From Christensenellaceae bacterium Phil10 (GTDB lineage: Bacteria > Bacillota > Clostridia > Christensenellales > CAG-917): DNA of 64,000 nucleotides. Location: the NCBI GenBank assembly GCA_001940895.1, contig MSGY01000006.1:1-64000 (forward strand), given 5' to 3'. A model generated the notes under the pieces. The model did not search any database and was not told the DNA's origin. It saw only the letters and a program-made list of their open reading frames with translations. Below, one piece after another: positions 8,941 through 17,706 of this stretch (positions within the stretch are counted from its first letter, which is position 1; each line of letters opens with the position of its first letter). The translations under genes were made by a program, and so were the position numbers.

Positions 8941-9740
8941 AACTCCTCGCCGATATCGGCAAGAATACCCGCCGATTTCAGTACCGTTTTCGAAAATTCC
9001 GCCGCATGCGACGCGTCAATCGGGTGCGAAAGACGGTCGTTGCCCAGTTCGGCCGTGACCGAAAACCCGAAACCCGATTTGATAAACCAATCTTTGAATC
9101 CGCCCGCGCTTCCCGCGCTTTCGGCATACGGCATTTTCATGCTTGCGGCAATTATTTTAACATACTTTATATAATTATTGCAATTCTTATAACCGTAGTA
9201 TAAAATATTCCCCTTCGTATGCAGACTCATCGACGCGGTAAACATATATCTTTCCTGCAGATTTTTTATTGCAATCGTTTCACTTTCCGAAAAAGGCGCG
9301 GGGCCGATATAATTTTCGGGCGCAGGTTGTCTTACGTTTTGTCCGCCCTCTCCCCAATCGGCGTTGAAGTTCACGTTCAAATCAACGGCGCGCCCGTCGG
9401 CTTTCCACAGCGAGAAATTTTTTCCACCGTTAACGGCAAGCAAAAACTCGCGATAGTTTTCGTCCGCGCTTTCGACGCCGTACTTTACAAGCATCGCGCC
9501 GTCGGGATTGAGCATCGGCACGAAACATACCGCGCGGCCTTTATAGGCTTTCATCGTTTCGACAAGCACGGCGCTCGTAACGCTTTCTCTTGCGTGAATG
9601 CCGGCGTGAATCAGGGCGCGGGGTTCTCCGTCGCCGATTACGCATGCGAATATTTCCCTTCCGAAAAGGCTCTTTCCTATCGAAAAAACTCCCCCGAATT
9701 TTTCGAGGTCGCGCAATAAGTCGTCGTATCCGTAAAGCAT
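8922..9740 (-). CDS. M14-family zinc carboxypeptidase, peptidoglycan gamma-glutamyl-peptidase type
   Basis: The 272-residue protein has the M14 zinc site His49-x-x-Glu52 (GIHARES) with third ligand His174 (MSLHTKG), and catalytic Glu231 (TAELG). The usual DLNRN is DLNVN here, so the substrate-carboxylate arginine is replaced. Related proteins cleave gamma-D-glutamyl-diaminopimelate bonds in peptidoglycan. No signal peptide is seen, which fits a cytoplasmic recycling role, but this is inference. There is no Shine-Dalgarno before the ATG; instead TATAAT ends five bases upstream. Confidence 0.85.
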   Translation of the reverse strand: MLYGYDDLLRDLEKFGGVFSIGKSLFGREIFACVIGDGEPRALIHAGIHARESVTSAVLVETMKAYKGRAVCFVPMLNPDGAMLVKYGVESADENYREFLLAVNGGKNFSLWKADGRAVDLNVNFNADWGEGGQNVRQPAPENYIGPAPFSESETIAIKNLQERYMFTASMSLHTKGNILYYGYKNCNNYIKYVKIIAASMKMPYAESAGSAGGFKDWFIKSGFGFSVTAELGNDRLSHPIDASHAAEFSKTVLKSAGILADIGEELWKKNL

Positions 9741-9761
9741 ACGACATTATATGCCGGATTA

Positions 9762-10232
9762 TTATTTATGATACGGCAGTTTGTTTATTATTGAAAAAGC
9801 GCGGTAAATCTGCTCGGACAATATCACCCGCATAAGCTGATGAGGATAGGTAACGCGCCCGAAAGAAATTTCGACGTCCGCGCGGCGTTTCACCTCGTCG
9901 CTTACACCGTTGCTTCCTCCTATAACGAAAGTAATTTCGGAAACCCCCTCCGTCATTTTCGCGTCGATTAACGCCGCAAGTTCCTCGCTCGACACGATTC
10001 TGCCCTCTATTGCGGTAAGCACAACGAATCCTTTAAGATTGTCAAGCAGTTTTTTGCCCTCCTTTTCCACCGAAAGGGCGATTTCCGCAGGGGACTGAGT
10101 CTTTGGGGGATATTCGGGACATTCCGTAATTTTTACGTCTGCAAAACGCCCCGTGCGCTTTACGTATTCCGTTATGGCGTCGGCGAAAAATTTTTCCTTG
10201 ATTTTTCCCACTGCCGCTATGTTGACTTTCAT
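9762..10232 (-). CDS. rlmH: 23S rRNA (pseudouridine-1915-N3) methyltransferase
   Basis: RlmH methylates pseudouridine 1915 in helix 69 of 23S rRNA using SAM. The 156-residue product has the SPOUT-fold signature FVIGGSNGVSDEV, the PHQLMRVILSEQIYRAF helix and the conserved C-terminal YHK. The start at 10232 (MKVNIAAVGK) matches the family better than the ATG five codons earlier, and it overlaps the previous gene as ATGA. WalJ lies three genes upstream, as in many Firmicutes. Confidence 0.95.
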   Translation of the reverse strand: MKVNIAAVGKIKEKFFADAITEYVKRTGRFADVKITECPEYPPKTQSPAEIALSVEKEGKKLLDNLKGFVVLTAIEGRIVSSEELAALIDAKMTEGVSEITFVIGGSNGVSDEVKRRADVEISFGRVTYPHQLMRVILSEQIYRAFSIINKLPYHK

Positions 10233-11200
10233 CTTATTATACCCCATACGAGCGTTATTACGGTAATTATGCCGTTAAGTACGGCGGCAAAAACCAACGG
10301 CAGATTTTCGTATCGGGTAGTAACTTCGTCGTACGTTTTTACTTCCTCGCCGCATTTCATACGCCTGTCGCTTTCGACGGCAGACAACCTTAAAAAGAGT
10401 ACGAAGACGATAAATACCGCAACGAAAAACAACAGCGTCGCGCCCGTTACGCCCCATACGCTACCCGTAAATAAATTGTATATTTTGTCGAAAAACGCAC
10501 TCTTTCCGACGTCGGAAATATACGACCTCATCACCGAAACGAAATTGTTTACGAAATGACAGAACACCGCCGGCCATATGCTTTTCGTAACGTATACCAG
10601 TCCGCCGGTAATCAGCCCGAAAAAGAAGGTATAAAACACCTGCGTTACGTTAGTATGCATAAGCGCGAACATCGCCGCCGTAAGAAATATTACCCTCAGC
10701 GGCTTATCGGGATTCCGGCTTGCGGAATACAGAAGTCCCCTGTTCGTAAATTCCTCGAATAAGGCGGGAAGCACGGCGGTAAGAGCTATGTCCGCAAACA
10801 GAATTCCCGTCGTATATTTCATATGTCCCGAGACCGATTTGTATCCCAGATCGCTGATAAGCGTATACCATACCGACGAAAGACAGGAAATAAGATAAGG
10901 CGTCAGCAGCGAAATAATCAATACTATCGCGGCGCCCTTCAACGATATCTTTCCCCTGTATCCGAATTCGCCGAAAATTTTGTTTACGGCTCGTTTTTCT
11001 TTGTGAGTTTTAAGATAAACGAAATACAGCGAAAAAGGTATCAGACCGAAAATCAGGCATTGTACGGTCGTACTCCATACCGCGTCGGACGAAATGTCGT
11101 CAAGGCCCCTTAAAATGCCCTCCGACACGGCAATCCGCATAAATACGACCAGCAGCATCGATACCGCGTATATTGATTTTTTTACCGTGCGTTCTGTCAT
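10229..11200 (-). CDS. CPBP-family intramembrane metalloprotease (first of two)
   Basis: The 323-residue protein has about eight predicted membrane helices and the CPBP (Abi/CAAX protease) motifs: EEFTNRG, FALMHTN, and HFVNN. The Glu and His residues form the intramembrane active site in this family. It overlaps rlmH by four bases and begins one base after the stop of a second CPBP gene. There is no Shine-Dalgarno, so translation is probably coupled. Family roles include prenyl-protein processing, bacteriocin self-immunity and lipid-linked glycan handling; none can be assigned. Confidence 0.88.
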   Translation of the reverse strand: MTERTVKKSIYAVSMLLVVFMRIAVSEGILRGLDDISSDAVWSTTVQCLIFGLIPFSLYFVYLKTHKEKRAVNKIFGEFGYRGKISLKGAAIVLIISLLTPYLISCLSSVWYTLISDLGYKSVSGHMKYTTGILFADIALTAVLPALFEEFTNRGLLYSASRNPDKPLRVIFLTAAMFALMHTNVTQVFYTFFFGLITGGLVYVTKSIWPAVFCHFVNNFVSVMRSYISDVGKSAFFDKIYNLFTGSVWGVTGATLLFFVAVFIVFVLFLRLSAVESDRRMKCGEEVKTYDEVTTRYENLPLVFAAVLNGIITVITLVWGIIR

Positions 11201-11201
11201 T

Positions 11202-12359
11202 TCAGAGCAAAAAACCCGATATCAGCGACAGCACCCATATTATGCCGAGGATTATAAAACCAAGCTTGATGTTCGAAGGAAAAAAATCTTCGCGCGTCAT
11301 CTCGCGCACCTCGTCGTCGCAAGGCACTATATCACCGATTATAACGTTTATCTTCTTATATGCGTTTTTAAACCCGTTTTTCTTAAATAATCCGGTAATG
11401 GACTTAAATGCGTTTACGAAGTCGCCGCGCTGTTTTTCCGCTTTTTTGCCAAGCGGCGCGGCGGTTGTAAATACGCCGTCCTTGTTTTCATATACGTCTA
11501 CTATTTCGTTGGTTTCGGAAAGCGCGGGTTTTGCGGGAACGCTGACCGACGTGAACTTTTTAAGAAGATATACGACAAGCGTGCATCCGAGCAATATCGC
11601 GACTATCCATATAAGATACCAGAGCGCGGGATGCATATCGTACATTCCCGTTATTTCGAAAAACTTCGAAACGGGATAGTCGAGCGACAAACTTAAAAAG
11701 TTATTGAAAAAGTGCAACAGCACTCCCGCCCAGAGCGAACGGGACACGAGCACCACGTAGGCAAGCACCGCTCCGAGAAAAAACTGATGAACCGTCTGAA
11801 TGGGATTGCCGTGCATAAGCGAAAACATACCCGCCGTAATGAGAATGGCATACGAGAAATCCCTTTTCTGTTCGGCGGCGTTCAGAACCATGCCGCGCAT
11901 AAGAAATTCCTCCGAAAAAGCGGGAAGCAACGCCATCGTCAGAAGTCCCAAAAAATATGCGCCCGCCGACGCGTTGGTATCGGCAAAATTCAGTTCCATC
12001 GAAAATCCCATTCTCGACAGCAGGTCGAGAAAAATATTCGAAATAGGCAGGAACGCCATAATACAGCATACCGACAGCAACGCGAGAATCCCGACCTGTT
12101 TAAGGTTGAGCTTTTTATCGAGTTTCGTTGCGCTTACGACGTCCACGTTTTTGCACTTGGAATATATAAGCACCGTCGATACGAACGCGACGGGATTCAG
12201 AATGTATTCGCACCACACCACGACGGGCGGCCAGGCGGAGGTACTTTTATAAATAACGGTAAAAACCAACTGATATATTATACTTACCGCATAATACGCC
12301 GCAAACGCACATAGAAAGGCGTTGCCGGTATTGGAAAACCTGAAATTCTTGTTTTTCAT
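11202..12359 (-). CDS. CPBP-family intramembrane metalloprotease (second of two)
   Basis: This 385-residue membrane protein carries the CPBP motifs SEEFLMRG, FSLMHGN and HFFNN. After the last conserved helix it has a long soluble C-terminal part (about 290-360) and one final hydrophobic helix, an extension not present in its neighbour. The ATG at 12359 overlaps the walJ stop as ATGA; the longer frame beginning at 12383 has no ribosome site. The two CPBP genes are distant paralogues, and only their motifs are clearly alike. Confidence 0.87.
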   Translation of the reverse strand: MKNKNFRFSNTGNAFLCAFAAYYAVSIIYQLVFTVIYKSTSAWPPVVVWCEYILNPVAFVSTVLIYSKCKNVDVVSATKLDKKLNLKQVGILALLSVCCIMAFLPISNIFLDLLSRMGFSMELNFADTNASAGAYFLGLLTMALLPAFSEEFLMRGMVLNAAEQKRDFSYAILITAGMFSLMHGNPIQTVHQFFLGAVLAYVVLVSRSLWAGVLLHFFNNFLSLSLDYPVSKFFEITGMYDMHPALWYLIWIVAILLGCTLVVYLLKKFTSVSVPAKPALSETNEIVDVYENKDGVFTTAAPLGKKAEKQRGDFVNAFKSITGLFKKNGFKNAYKKINVIIGDIVPCDDEVREMTREDFFPSNIKLGFIILGIIWVLSLISGFLL

Positions 12360-13141
12360 TTCGCGATATAAATCTCTCCGCATTTATTCTGATAGGCAAT
12401 ATCGACCGCAACGTCGTTTACCGAAAATCCGTTTTTCTCCAGCGCCGCGACGACCGTGGAAAAGGCAAGCTCGGGGCAATTGTTCTCTTCGGAAAGGTGG
12501 CCGAGAATAAGCCTTTTCATCCCGCATCCGGCAAGAGCCGTCGCAACGAGAGCGGCGCTGTCGTTGGAAAGATGCCCGTTTGCGCCTCTTATTCTCGTTT
12601 TAAGGGTTTTGGGATACGCCCCGTGCAAAAGCATCTCCGTATCGTGATTTGCCTCTAACAATACTATCTGACTACCCTTTAAATTACTTAAAATACCGTC
12701 GGTAACGTGTCCGACGTCGGTTGCGACGGACACTCGCGACTGCCCGCACTCGAAACTGTATCCCAGAGGATACGCCGTATCGTGCGGTATTCTGAAAGGA
12801 TAAATTCTGATATCTCCTATCAGAAATCCCGCGTCGAAAAAATCGACGTTTTCGAAAGCAACTGGCCCTGCTTTTCTGACGAGAGCCGGCATTATCCTTT
12901 CGTGCGCGTAAACCTTTACTCCCATTGCCGCAAGACATTGCAATCCCGAAACGTGGTCGTCGTGTTCGTGGGTGATAAGCACGCCGTCGAGGTCGCGTAT
13001 TCCCACGTTATCCTTCGAAAGAGCCTCGGCAATGCGTTTTGTGCCGACGCCTGCGTCAACCAGCAGATGCGTGGTTTCCGACGCGATATATGTGCAGTTT
13101 CCCTTGCTTCCGCTTGCGACGGACATTATTTTCAGCGACAT
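12356..13141 (-). CDS. walJ: WalJ/YycJ-type MBL-fold hydrolase
   Basis: This 261-residue metallo-beta-lactamase-fold protein has the metal motif His58-x-His60-Asp61-x-His63 (THEHDDH) and later ligands in the VATDVGH and GHLS segments. It belongs to the YycJ (WalJ) group, predicted 5'-3' exonucleases linked to the WalKR cell-wall region in Firmicutes, though here no walK or walR is nearby. It heads the run of minus-strand genes leading to rlmH, with GAGG before its ATG. Confidence 0.88.
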   Translation of the reverse strand: MSLKIMSVASGSKGNCTYIASETTHLLVDAGVGTKRIAEALSKDNVGIRDLDGVLITHEHDDHVSGLQCLAAMGVKVYAHERIMPALVRKAGPVAFENVDFFDAGFLIGDIRIYPFRIPHDTAYPLGYSFECGQSRVSVATDVGHVTDGILSNLKGSQIVLLEANHDTEMLLHGAYPKTLKTRIRGANGHLSNDSAALVATALAGCGMKRLILGHLSEENNCPELAFSTVVAALEKNGFSVNDVAVDIAYQNKCGEIYIAK

Positions 13142-13157
13142 AATAACCTCGCGTATT

Positions 13158-13186
13158 ATTGTATCACGGTTTTTTTCGCTTTACAA
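13158..13186 (-). promoter_or_regulatory. Promoter of the walJ operon
   Basis: The minus strand reads TTGTAA, 17 bp, TACAAT, about 17 bases before the walJ start codon. It could drive the tightly packed genes down to tadA or mfd. Confidence 0.55.
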
Positions 13187-13284
13187 GTATTATCGCAGTT
13201 TACTTATTTATATATAAGTATCCGTATCAATAAAAATTCGCCCGTATTTTTCCCGGAATAAATTTCCGCTTACGGCTCGAATAT

Positions 13285-13315
13285 AAAAAAGCTTCGCAAC
13301 GTCGTTGCGAAGCTT
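13285..13315 (-). terminator. Terminator of the three-gene membrane cluster
   Basis: A perfect 12-bp stem AAGCTTCGCAAC/GTTGCGAAGCTT with loop GTC, followed on the minus strand by six U. It lies just past the stop of the gene ending at 13334. Confidence 0.88.
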
Positions 13316-13333
13316 CTGTCCGGAATAATAACT

Positions 13334-14326
13334 TCAGATAAGGTCGCTAAGGTCGTCGTCGTCCGGTTTAACTTTTCTCGGCATAAATATAAGGCTGAAC
13401 ACGAACAACAATAGCGTTACCATGACAAGGCGCCATGCAAAGCTTCCCTCCGCAACGGGATTGAGAGGCACGTTATACGACGCAAATCTTCCGACAAGCG
13501 CGCATACCAGCGCGCACGCCGCCGAAACGAGAAGCATAATAAGCGCGGATATCCAGATTTTATATCCCTTTCCGTTGCAGATACCTACAAACTCGACAAT
13601 CAGGGTGGCAAGCGCTATCGCGTATAAAGCGGTATATGCAAACAAAGGAATCTGTCCGACTATATCCGAAGCGTTGAAATTCATCCATCCTCCGATTATT
13701 TCGGGTTGACCGGGTGCAAGTACTATACTCGTGATTCCGAGTTTCGGGGCAAAATAATTAAGCACCGCAAACGCAAAAATTCCAAGAGTGATTACGAATA
13801 ATATCGCGGAAAACACGCGGTTTTTGGTTTTGTTTTTCTTTATTGCCGTTTCCCCGGCGCTTTCCTCTTCCCCAACGAATTCGGGGGATTTTTCGCGCAC
13901 TTTCGCCGCGCGTGCCGCCTTCTTGTCGAGAGGCTGGTCCTTGACCTCGGGCAAAGGTTTGTCCGCAGGCGCCGCGGGCTTTTTATCTATCTGCAACATA
14001 GGCTGATTCTGCGTTGCGTACGGTACGAATGCCACGGGCACCACCACCGGATTCAGCTGAACCTGACCCTTGGGAGCGATTATGGGTTGCAGTCCTCCCG
14101 ATACGGGACGCATAACGGCATACTCGACGGGAGTTGCCTGTTGCGCGGGTTGCGTAACGGGACGCTGAACGGGCGCTGAAACGGGTCTGCTCGTAGGTAT
14201 GGGAGCGCGTTCGGATTTAGTGATTGAAAGTCCCGAAACGTCCTCGTCGTACGGAGTTACGTTTATCGCGTCGGTTTTCGGCGTTGCGTTTACGGGCGCG
14301 TTTTCTTTTTTGTTTTTCTTTTTCAT
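13334..14326 (-). CDS. Uncharacterised membrane protein with Pro-rich cytoplasmic tail and PVAxVPY motif
   Basis: I do not recognise this 330-residue protein. It has a long charged, Pro-rich N-terminal tail (about 1-165) and four predicted membrane helices (about 170-192, 225-245, 253-275, 298-318), ending with an acidic tail (DDDDLSDLI). Residues 93-108 contain PVVVPVAFVPYATQNQ, a motif echoed in both neighbouring genes. GGAGG precedes the ATG. It is the third gene of a compact cluster with 15- and 12-base gaps and is followed by a strong terminator. Confidence 0.8.
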   Translation of the reverse strand: MKKKNKKENAPVNATPKTDAINVTPYDEDVSGLSITKSERAPIPTSRPVSAPVQRPVTQPAQQATPVEYAVMRPVSGGLQPIIAPKGQVQLNPVVVPVAFVPYATQNQPMLQIDKKPAAPADKPLPEVKDQPLDKKAARAAKVREKSPEFVGEEESAGETAIKKNKTKNRVFSAILFVITLGIFAFAVLNYFAPKLGITSIVLAPGQPEIIGGWMNFNASDIVGQIPLFAYTALYAIALATLIVEFVGICNGKGYKIWISALIMLLVSAACALVCALVGRFASYNVPLNPVAEGSFAWRLVMVTLLLFVFSLIFMPRKVKPDDDDLSDLI

Positions 14327-14341
14327 ATATAACCTCCGGGG

Positions 14342-15055
14342 TTAAAACTCAACGGTTTCTGCTATTTTGTATTTGGGGCATATAATGCCGCATATCCATG
14401 CGAAAATCAGGTTGGCGCAGCCGATTATTATCAGCATCAGGCACGGCCAGCCGCACTCTCTCGTAAGAAGATTGCCGATACTTTTGATTTGCGAGAAAAA
14501 TTTCATTTCGTAAAACGCCGCGACAACGAGAGCTAAAAACGCTATGAACGCGAACAAAGAATATCCGCGTCTTTTTCCCGTGAATACGGCCACCAAGGAT
14601 AAAACGAGGTTTACCGCAATCGCAACGTACGCAACGGCAATCAGATACGGTACGAACACAAGCGAAAACTGAGTAAACTGTTTGTTTTCGAACATCGTCT
14701 TGAACATATCCGCGAAATAGCCGAGGCTTGCGTATTTTTCAATCGCGCCTATGGGGTATTTTTTCGCGAAAGAGAAAACGAAAAGCAATATCGACGCTAG
14801 AGAAATAATAAACGCAATTATTCCTCCTATCCTTGCCGATACGCGTTTTTCGCTTTTTCTTGCGGCGATTTCGGTTTTATCGCCTGCCGACTGAGCTACC
14901 GTTTCTTCTTCGTCGCCGTAAGAAATATACGGAGCAATCGCCACGGGATTTACCGTGGGTTGCAGTTGAATTTTTTCGTTAGGTCTCGGAATGGGGCAGG
15001 GTTTATTTACGGGCAAAGGGCCGTAAAACACCACTTTTTCTTCTTTATTATCCAT
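14342..15055 (-). CDS. Uncharacterised four-helix membrane protein with PVAxVPY motif
   Basis: The 237-residue product has a short Pro-rich N-terminal tail (1-75) followed by four predicted membrane helices, the same plan as its downstream neighbour. The tail holds PTVNPVAIAPYIS (33-45), which aligns with the motif in the other two cluster genes. I cannot name a family. GGAGG lies before the ATG. Confidence 0.8.
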   Translation of the reverse strand: MDNKEEKVVFYGPLPVNKPCPIPRPNEKIQLQPTVNPVAIAPYISYGDEEETVAQSAGDKTEIAARKSEKRVSARIGGIIAFIISLASILLFVFSFAKKYPIGAIEKYASLGYFADMFKTMFENKQFTQFSLVFVPYLIAVAYVAIAVNLVLSLVAVFTGKRRGYSLFAFIAFLALVVAAFYEMKFFSQIKSIGNLLTRECGWPCLMLIIIGCANLIFAWICGIICPKYKIAETVEF

Positions 15056-15067
15056 AAAAACCTCCCG

Positions 15068-15901
15068 CTATTTCTTGCCGTTTGAATTTCTCGCGCGGAG
15101 TTTTTCGTAATCGGATTTCGACGCGTACTGCCACAAAGGCTGTTCCTGCGTAACGTAAGGCACTATTGCGAGAGGCTGAACTATGGGCGAACTCTGAACG
15201 AATCCGTCGCGCGCATAGCCCGCATAACCTCCTGCATAACCTGCGGAAACGTTTTCCGCGCGGCCCACGGGCGTACTGTCCGCCGAGCGTTTTCCGTTGA
15301 GAAACTCGGGTTTTTTATCGGTGGTAACGGGAAATGCGGGAGCGGGTTGCGAAGGAGTGTGAAGCCCGTCCGGTATTTCGACGGCGTCTTCGAAAGAGGT
15401 TATTCTCTGTTTGCTTGCGAGATACTCGCTGCGATTTCTGTCGCGGCCGCAACGACGGCATTTCACGTCGCCGAGGTCGTTTCGCTTGCCGCACACCGGA
15501 CATACGTACGTGGTTTTTTCGAGTTCTTCGGGAGACAATCTGTCGAATTCGGAATTAAAGGAGTCGGCAAAGGAGTGCAGCAAAGGCAGAACTTCCTGAA
15601 GTTTTTCGATATTTTCTACTTCGAATTCTTTTTCGAATTCACCGGGCATCTCGCTGCCGCAAGCCGTGCAATATAAAGCGTCCTCGGCGTTTTCGCTGCC
15701 GCAGACGGGACACTGTACGGTTTTGGGTTTTCTGAGAAGCACGGCGCCGCAATGTTTGCAAAAACGCGTGCCGGGAGCGTTCGGGGTGTTGCATGCCGAA
15801 CAGATAAGCGCGTCCTCGGCGGCAAAAAGCCCCTGTCCGCACACGGGACAGAAAGAATCGCCCGGTTGAACGACGGAACCGCAGGTTTTACATATTGCCA
15901 T
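15068..15901 (-). CDS. Four-zinc-ribbon protein with C-terminal PLAIVPY motif
   Basis: The 277-residue protein has four CxxC-x10-CxxC zinc ribbons, with cysteines at 4/7/18/21, 34/37/48/51, 64/67/78/81 and 134/137/148/151. A Gly/Tyr-rich, probably disordered region follows, then PIVQPLAIVPYVTQEQP (239-255), matching the motif in the two membrane proteins encoded just downstream. There is no membrane helix. A likely reading is a cytoplasmic scaffold or regulator working with the two membrane proteins; this is inference from the shared motif and operon. Confidence 0.82.
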   Translation of the reverse strand: MAICKTCGSVVQPGDSFCPVCGQGLFAAEDALICSACNTPNAPGTRFCKHCGAVLLRKPKTVQCPVCGSENAEDALYCTACGSEMPGEFEKEFEVENIEKLQEVLPLLHSFADSFNSEFDRLSPEELEKTTYVCPVCGKRNDLGDVKCRRCGRDRNRSEYLASKQRITSFEDAVEIPDGLHTPSQPAPAFPVTTDKKPEFLNGKRSADSTPVGRAENVSAGYAGGYAGYARDGFVQSSPIVQPLAIVPYVTQEQPLWQYASKSDYEKLRARNSNGKK

Positions 15902-15914
15902 ATTAACTCTCCTT

Positions 15915-15999
15915 AAATCCGTTGTGAATTTCGATGTTCTTATCTATTATAAACTAATTTGACCTACATATCAACGGATTTGCGGAAAAAGTTGATATG
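15915..15999 (-). promoter_or_regulatory. Promoter of the zinc-ribbon cluster with nested inverted repeats
   Basis: The minus strand reads TTGATA (15969-15974), 17 bp, TATAAT (15946-15951). A perfect 10-bp inverted repeat AAATCCGTTG (15915-15924)/CAACGGATTT (15972-15981) brackets the promoter, and a second 9-bp repeat CATATCAAC (15967-15975)/GTTGATATG (15991-15999) covers the -35 box. Both look like regulator-binding sites, but the regulator is unknown. Confidence 0.55.
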
Positions 16000-16016
16000 A
16001 TTGTCAAAAGATTTTG

Positions 16017-17657
16017 TCATTTGTTGTAATTGTCTTTAAGCCCGACTATTTCGTTGAATACGGGCGCGGCAGGGTCGTAGTCGCTGCGTGCCATATAGTA
16101 TCCCTGTCTCATAAACTGAAATCTGTCGAAAGGTTTCGTACCGTCGGCGACGAATTTTTCGGCCTTTCCGTGCAGAACGGTTTTGCTGTCGGGGTTTACT
16201 CTGTCTTCAAGACTGCCTTCGACGTCGTTGATAAGATAATCGTATCGGTTTACGGTAATATCGACGCAGTCCGCGGCGTTAACCCAATGAATAACGCCTT
16301 TAACTTTAATACCCGCGTTCGCTCCGCCCGACCTGCTGTCCTCGATATATCTGCAACGCACTTCGGTAACGTTGCCGTTTTCGTCGACGTCGGAGCCCGT
16401 GTATTCCACGATATACGCTCCTTTGAGCCTTACCGTTCCGCCGGGTTTGAGCCTGAAATATTTGGGAGGCGGGTCAAGCGAAAAATCGCTTTCTTCGATA
16501 TACAACTCACGGCCGAAAGTCGCTTTATGAACGCCTGCGCCCTCCTTGCCGGGATTATTTTCGATTTCGATTTCTTCGGTTTTATCGGCGGGATAGTTTT
16601 CGACGATAAGTTTAAGGGGTTTCAGCACCGCCATTGCCCTCGTCGCGTTTTCGTTAAGATTTTCCCTGACGCAATGTTCGAGCAACGCGATATCGACTTC
16701 GCTGTTCGCCTTCGATACGCCGATGCGCGAGCAGAAATCCCTTATTGCCTCGGGGGGATATCCTCTTTCTCTCATTCCGCTTAAAGTCGGCATACGGGGG
16801 TCGTTCCAGCCCTCGACGACGCCGTCCTCTACAAGCTGACGGAGATATCTTTTGCTCATAACCGTGTGAGTGAGATTAAGTCTTGCGAACTCAATCTGCC
16901 TCGGACGGGGATTGAATCCGCATTTTTCGACAACCCAGTCGTAAAGCGGGCGATGGTCCTCGAATTCGAGACTGCAACAGCTGTGCGTTATTCCTTCTAT
17001 CGCGTCCTCGAGAGGGTGCGCGAAATCGTACATCGGATAAATCACCCATTTCGTACCCTGTCTGTGATGCGGCGCTTTTACTATGCGGTAAATTACGGGG
17101 TCGCGCATATTTATGTTGTTTGCCGCCATATCGATTTTTGCGCGCAAAACCTTTTCGCCGTCGTCGTATTTGCCCGCCCTCATCTCTCTGAAAAGCCTGA
17201 GATTTTCATCTACCGGGCGGTTTCTGTACGGGCTGTCGACGCCGGGTTCGGTAAGAGTGCCGCGCGTTTTGCTGATTTCCTCCGCCGAAAGGTCGCATAC
17301 GTAGGCAAGACCGTCTTTTATGAGTTTCTCGGCAAGTTCGTACATTTTTTCGAAATAGTCCGACGCATAGTAGAGAGCGTCCCATTCGAATCCAAGCCAT
17401 TTTATGTCTTCCTGAATGCTGTTCACGTATTCGACGTCCTCTTTCGAGGGGTTCGTGTCGTCGAAACGCAGATTGCAGGTGCCGTGATATTTTTCCTTGA
17501 TGCCGAAATTTATGCACACCGCTTTGGCGTGACCGATATGCAGATATCCGTTCGGTTCGGGCGGGAAACGGGTTGCAATCGCGGTATGTTTACCGCTTTT
17601 TAAATCGGCGTCGATAATGTCTTCGATAAAATTCGTAGGTTTTGCTATCTCTTCCAT
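16017..17657 (-). CDS. glnS: Glutaminyl-tRNA synthetase
   Basis: GlnRS charges tRNA-Gln directly with glutamine. The 546-residue product is close to the usual 550 and has the class I motifs: HIGH at 40-43 (GYLHIGHAK) and the KMSKS variant VMSKR near 266, followed by the two C-terminal anticodon-binding barrels. Many Firmicutes lack GlnRS and use GatCAB, so this gene is informative about the lineage. AAGGAG precedes the ATG. No T-box leader is present; the gene seems to be transcribed with alr and the ATP-grasp gene. Confidence 0.97.
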   Translation of the reverse strand: MEEIAKPTNFIEDIIDADLKSGKHTAIATRFPPEPNGYLHIGHAKAVCINFGIKEKYHGTCNLRFDDTNPSKEDVEYVNSIQEDIKWLGFEWDALYYASDYFEKMYELAEKLIKDGLAYVCDLSAEEISKTRGTLTEPGVDSPYRNRPVDENLRLFREMRAGKYDDGEKVLRAKIDMAANNINMRDPVIYRIVKAPHHRQGTKWVIYPMYDFAHPLEDAIEGITHSCCSLEFEDHRPLYDWVVEKCGFNPRPRQIEFARLNLTHTVMSKRYLRQLVEDGVVEGWNDPRMPTLSGMRERGYPPEAIRDFCSRIGVSKANSEVDIALLEHCVRENLNENATRAMAVLKPLKLIVENYPADKTEEIEIENNPGKEGAGVHKATFGRELYIEESDFSLDPPPKYFRLKPGGTVRLKGAYIVEYTGSDVDENGNVTEVRCRYIEDSRSGGANAGIKVKGVIHWVNAADCVDITVNRYDYLINDVEGSLEDRVNPDSKTVLHGKAEKFVADGTKPFDRFQFMRQGYYMARSDYDPAAPVFNEIVGLKDNYNK

Positions 17658-17706
17658 ATATGCTCCTTAAAGATAAATCAGCGCTTTATGCGCCGATTTC
17701 AAACTA

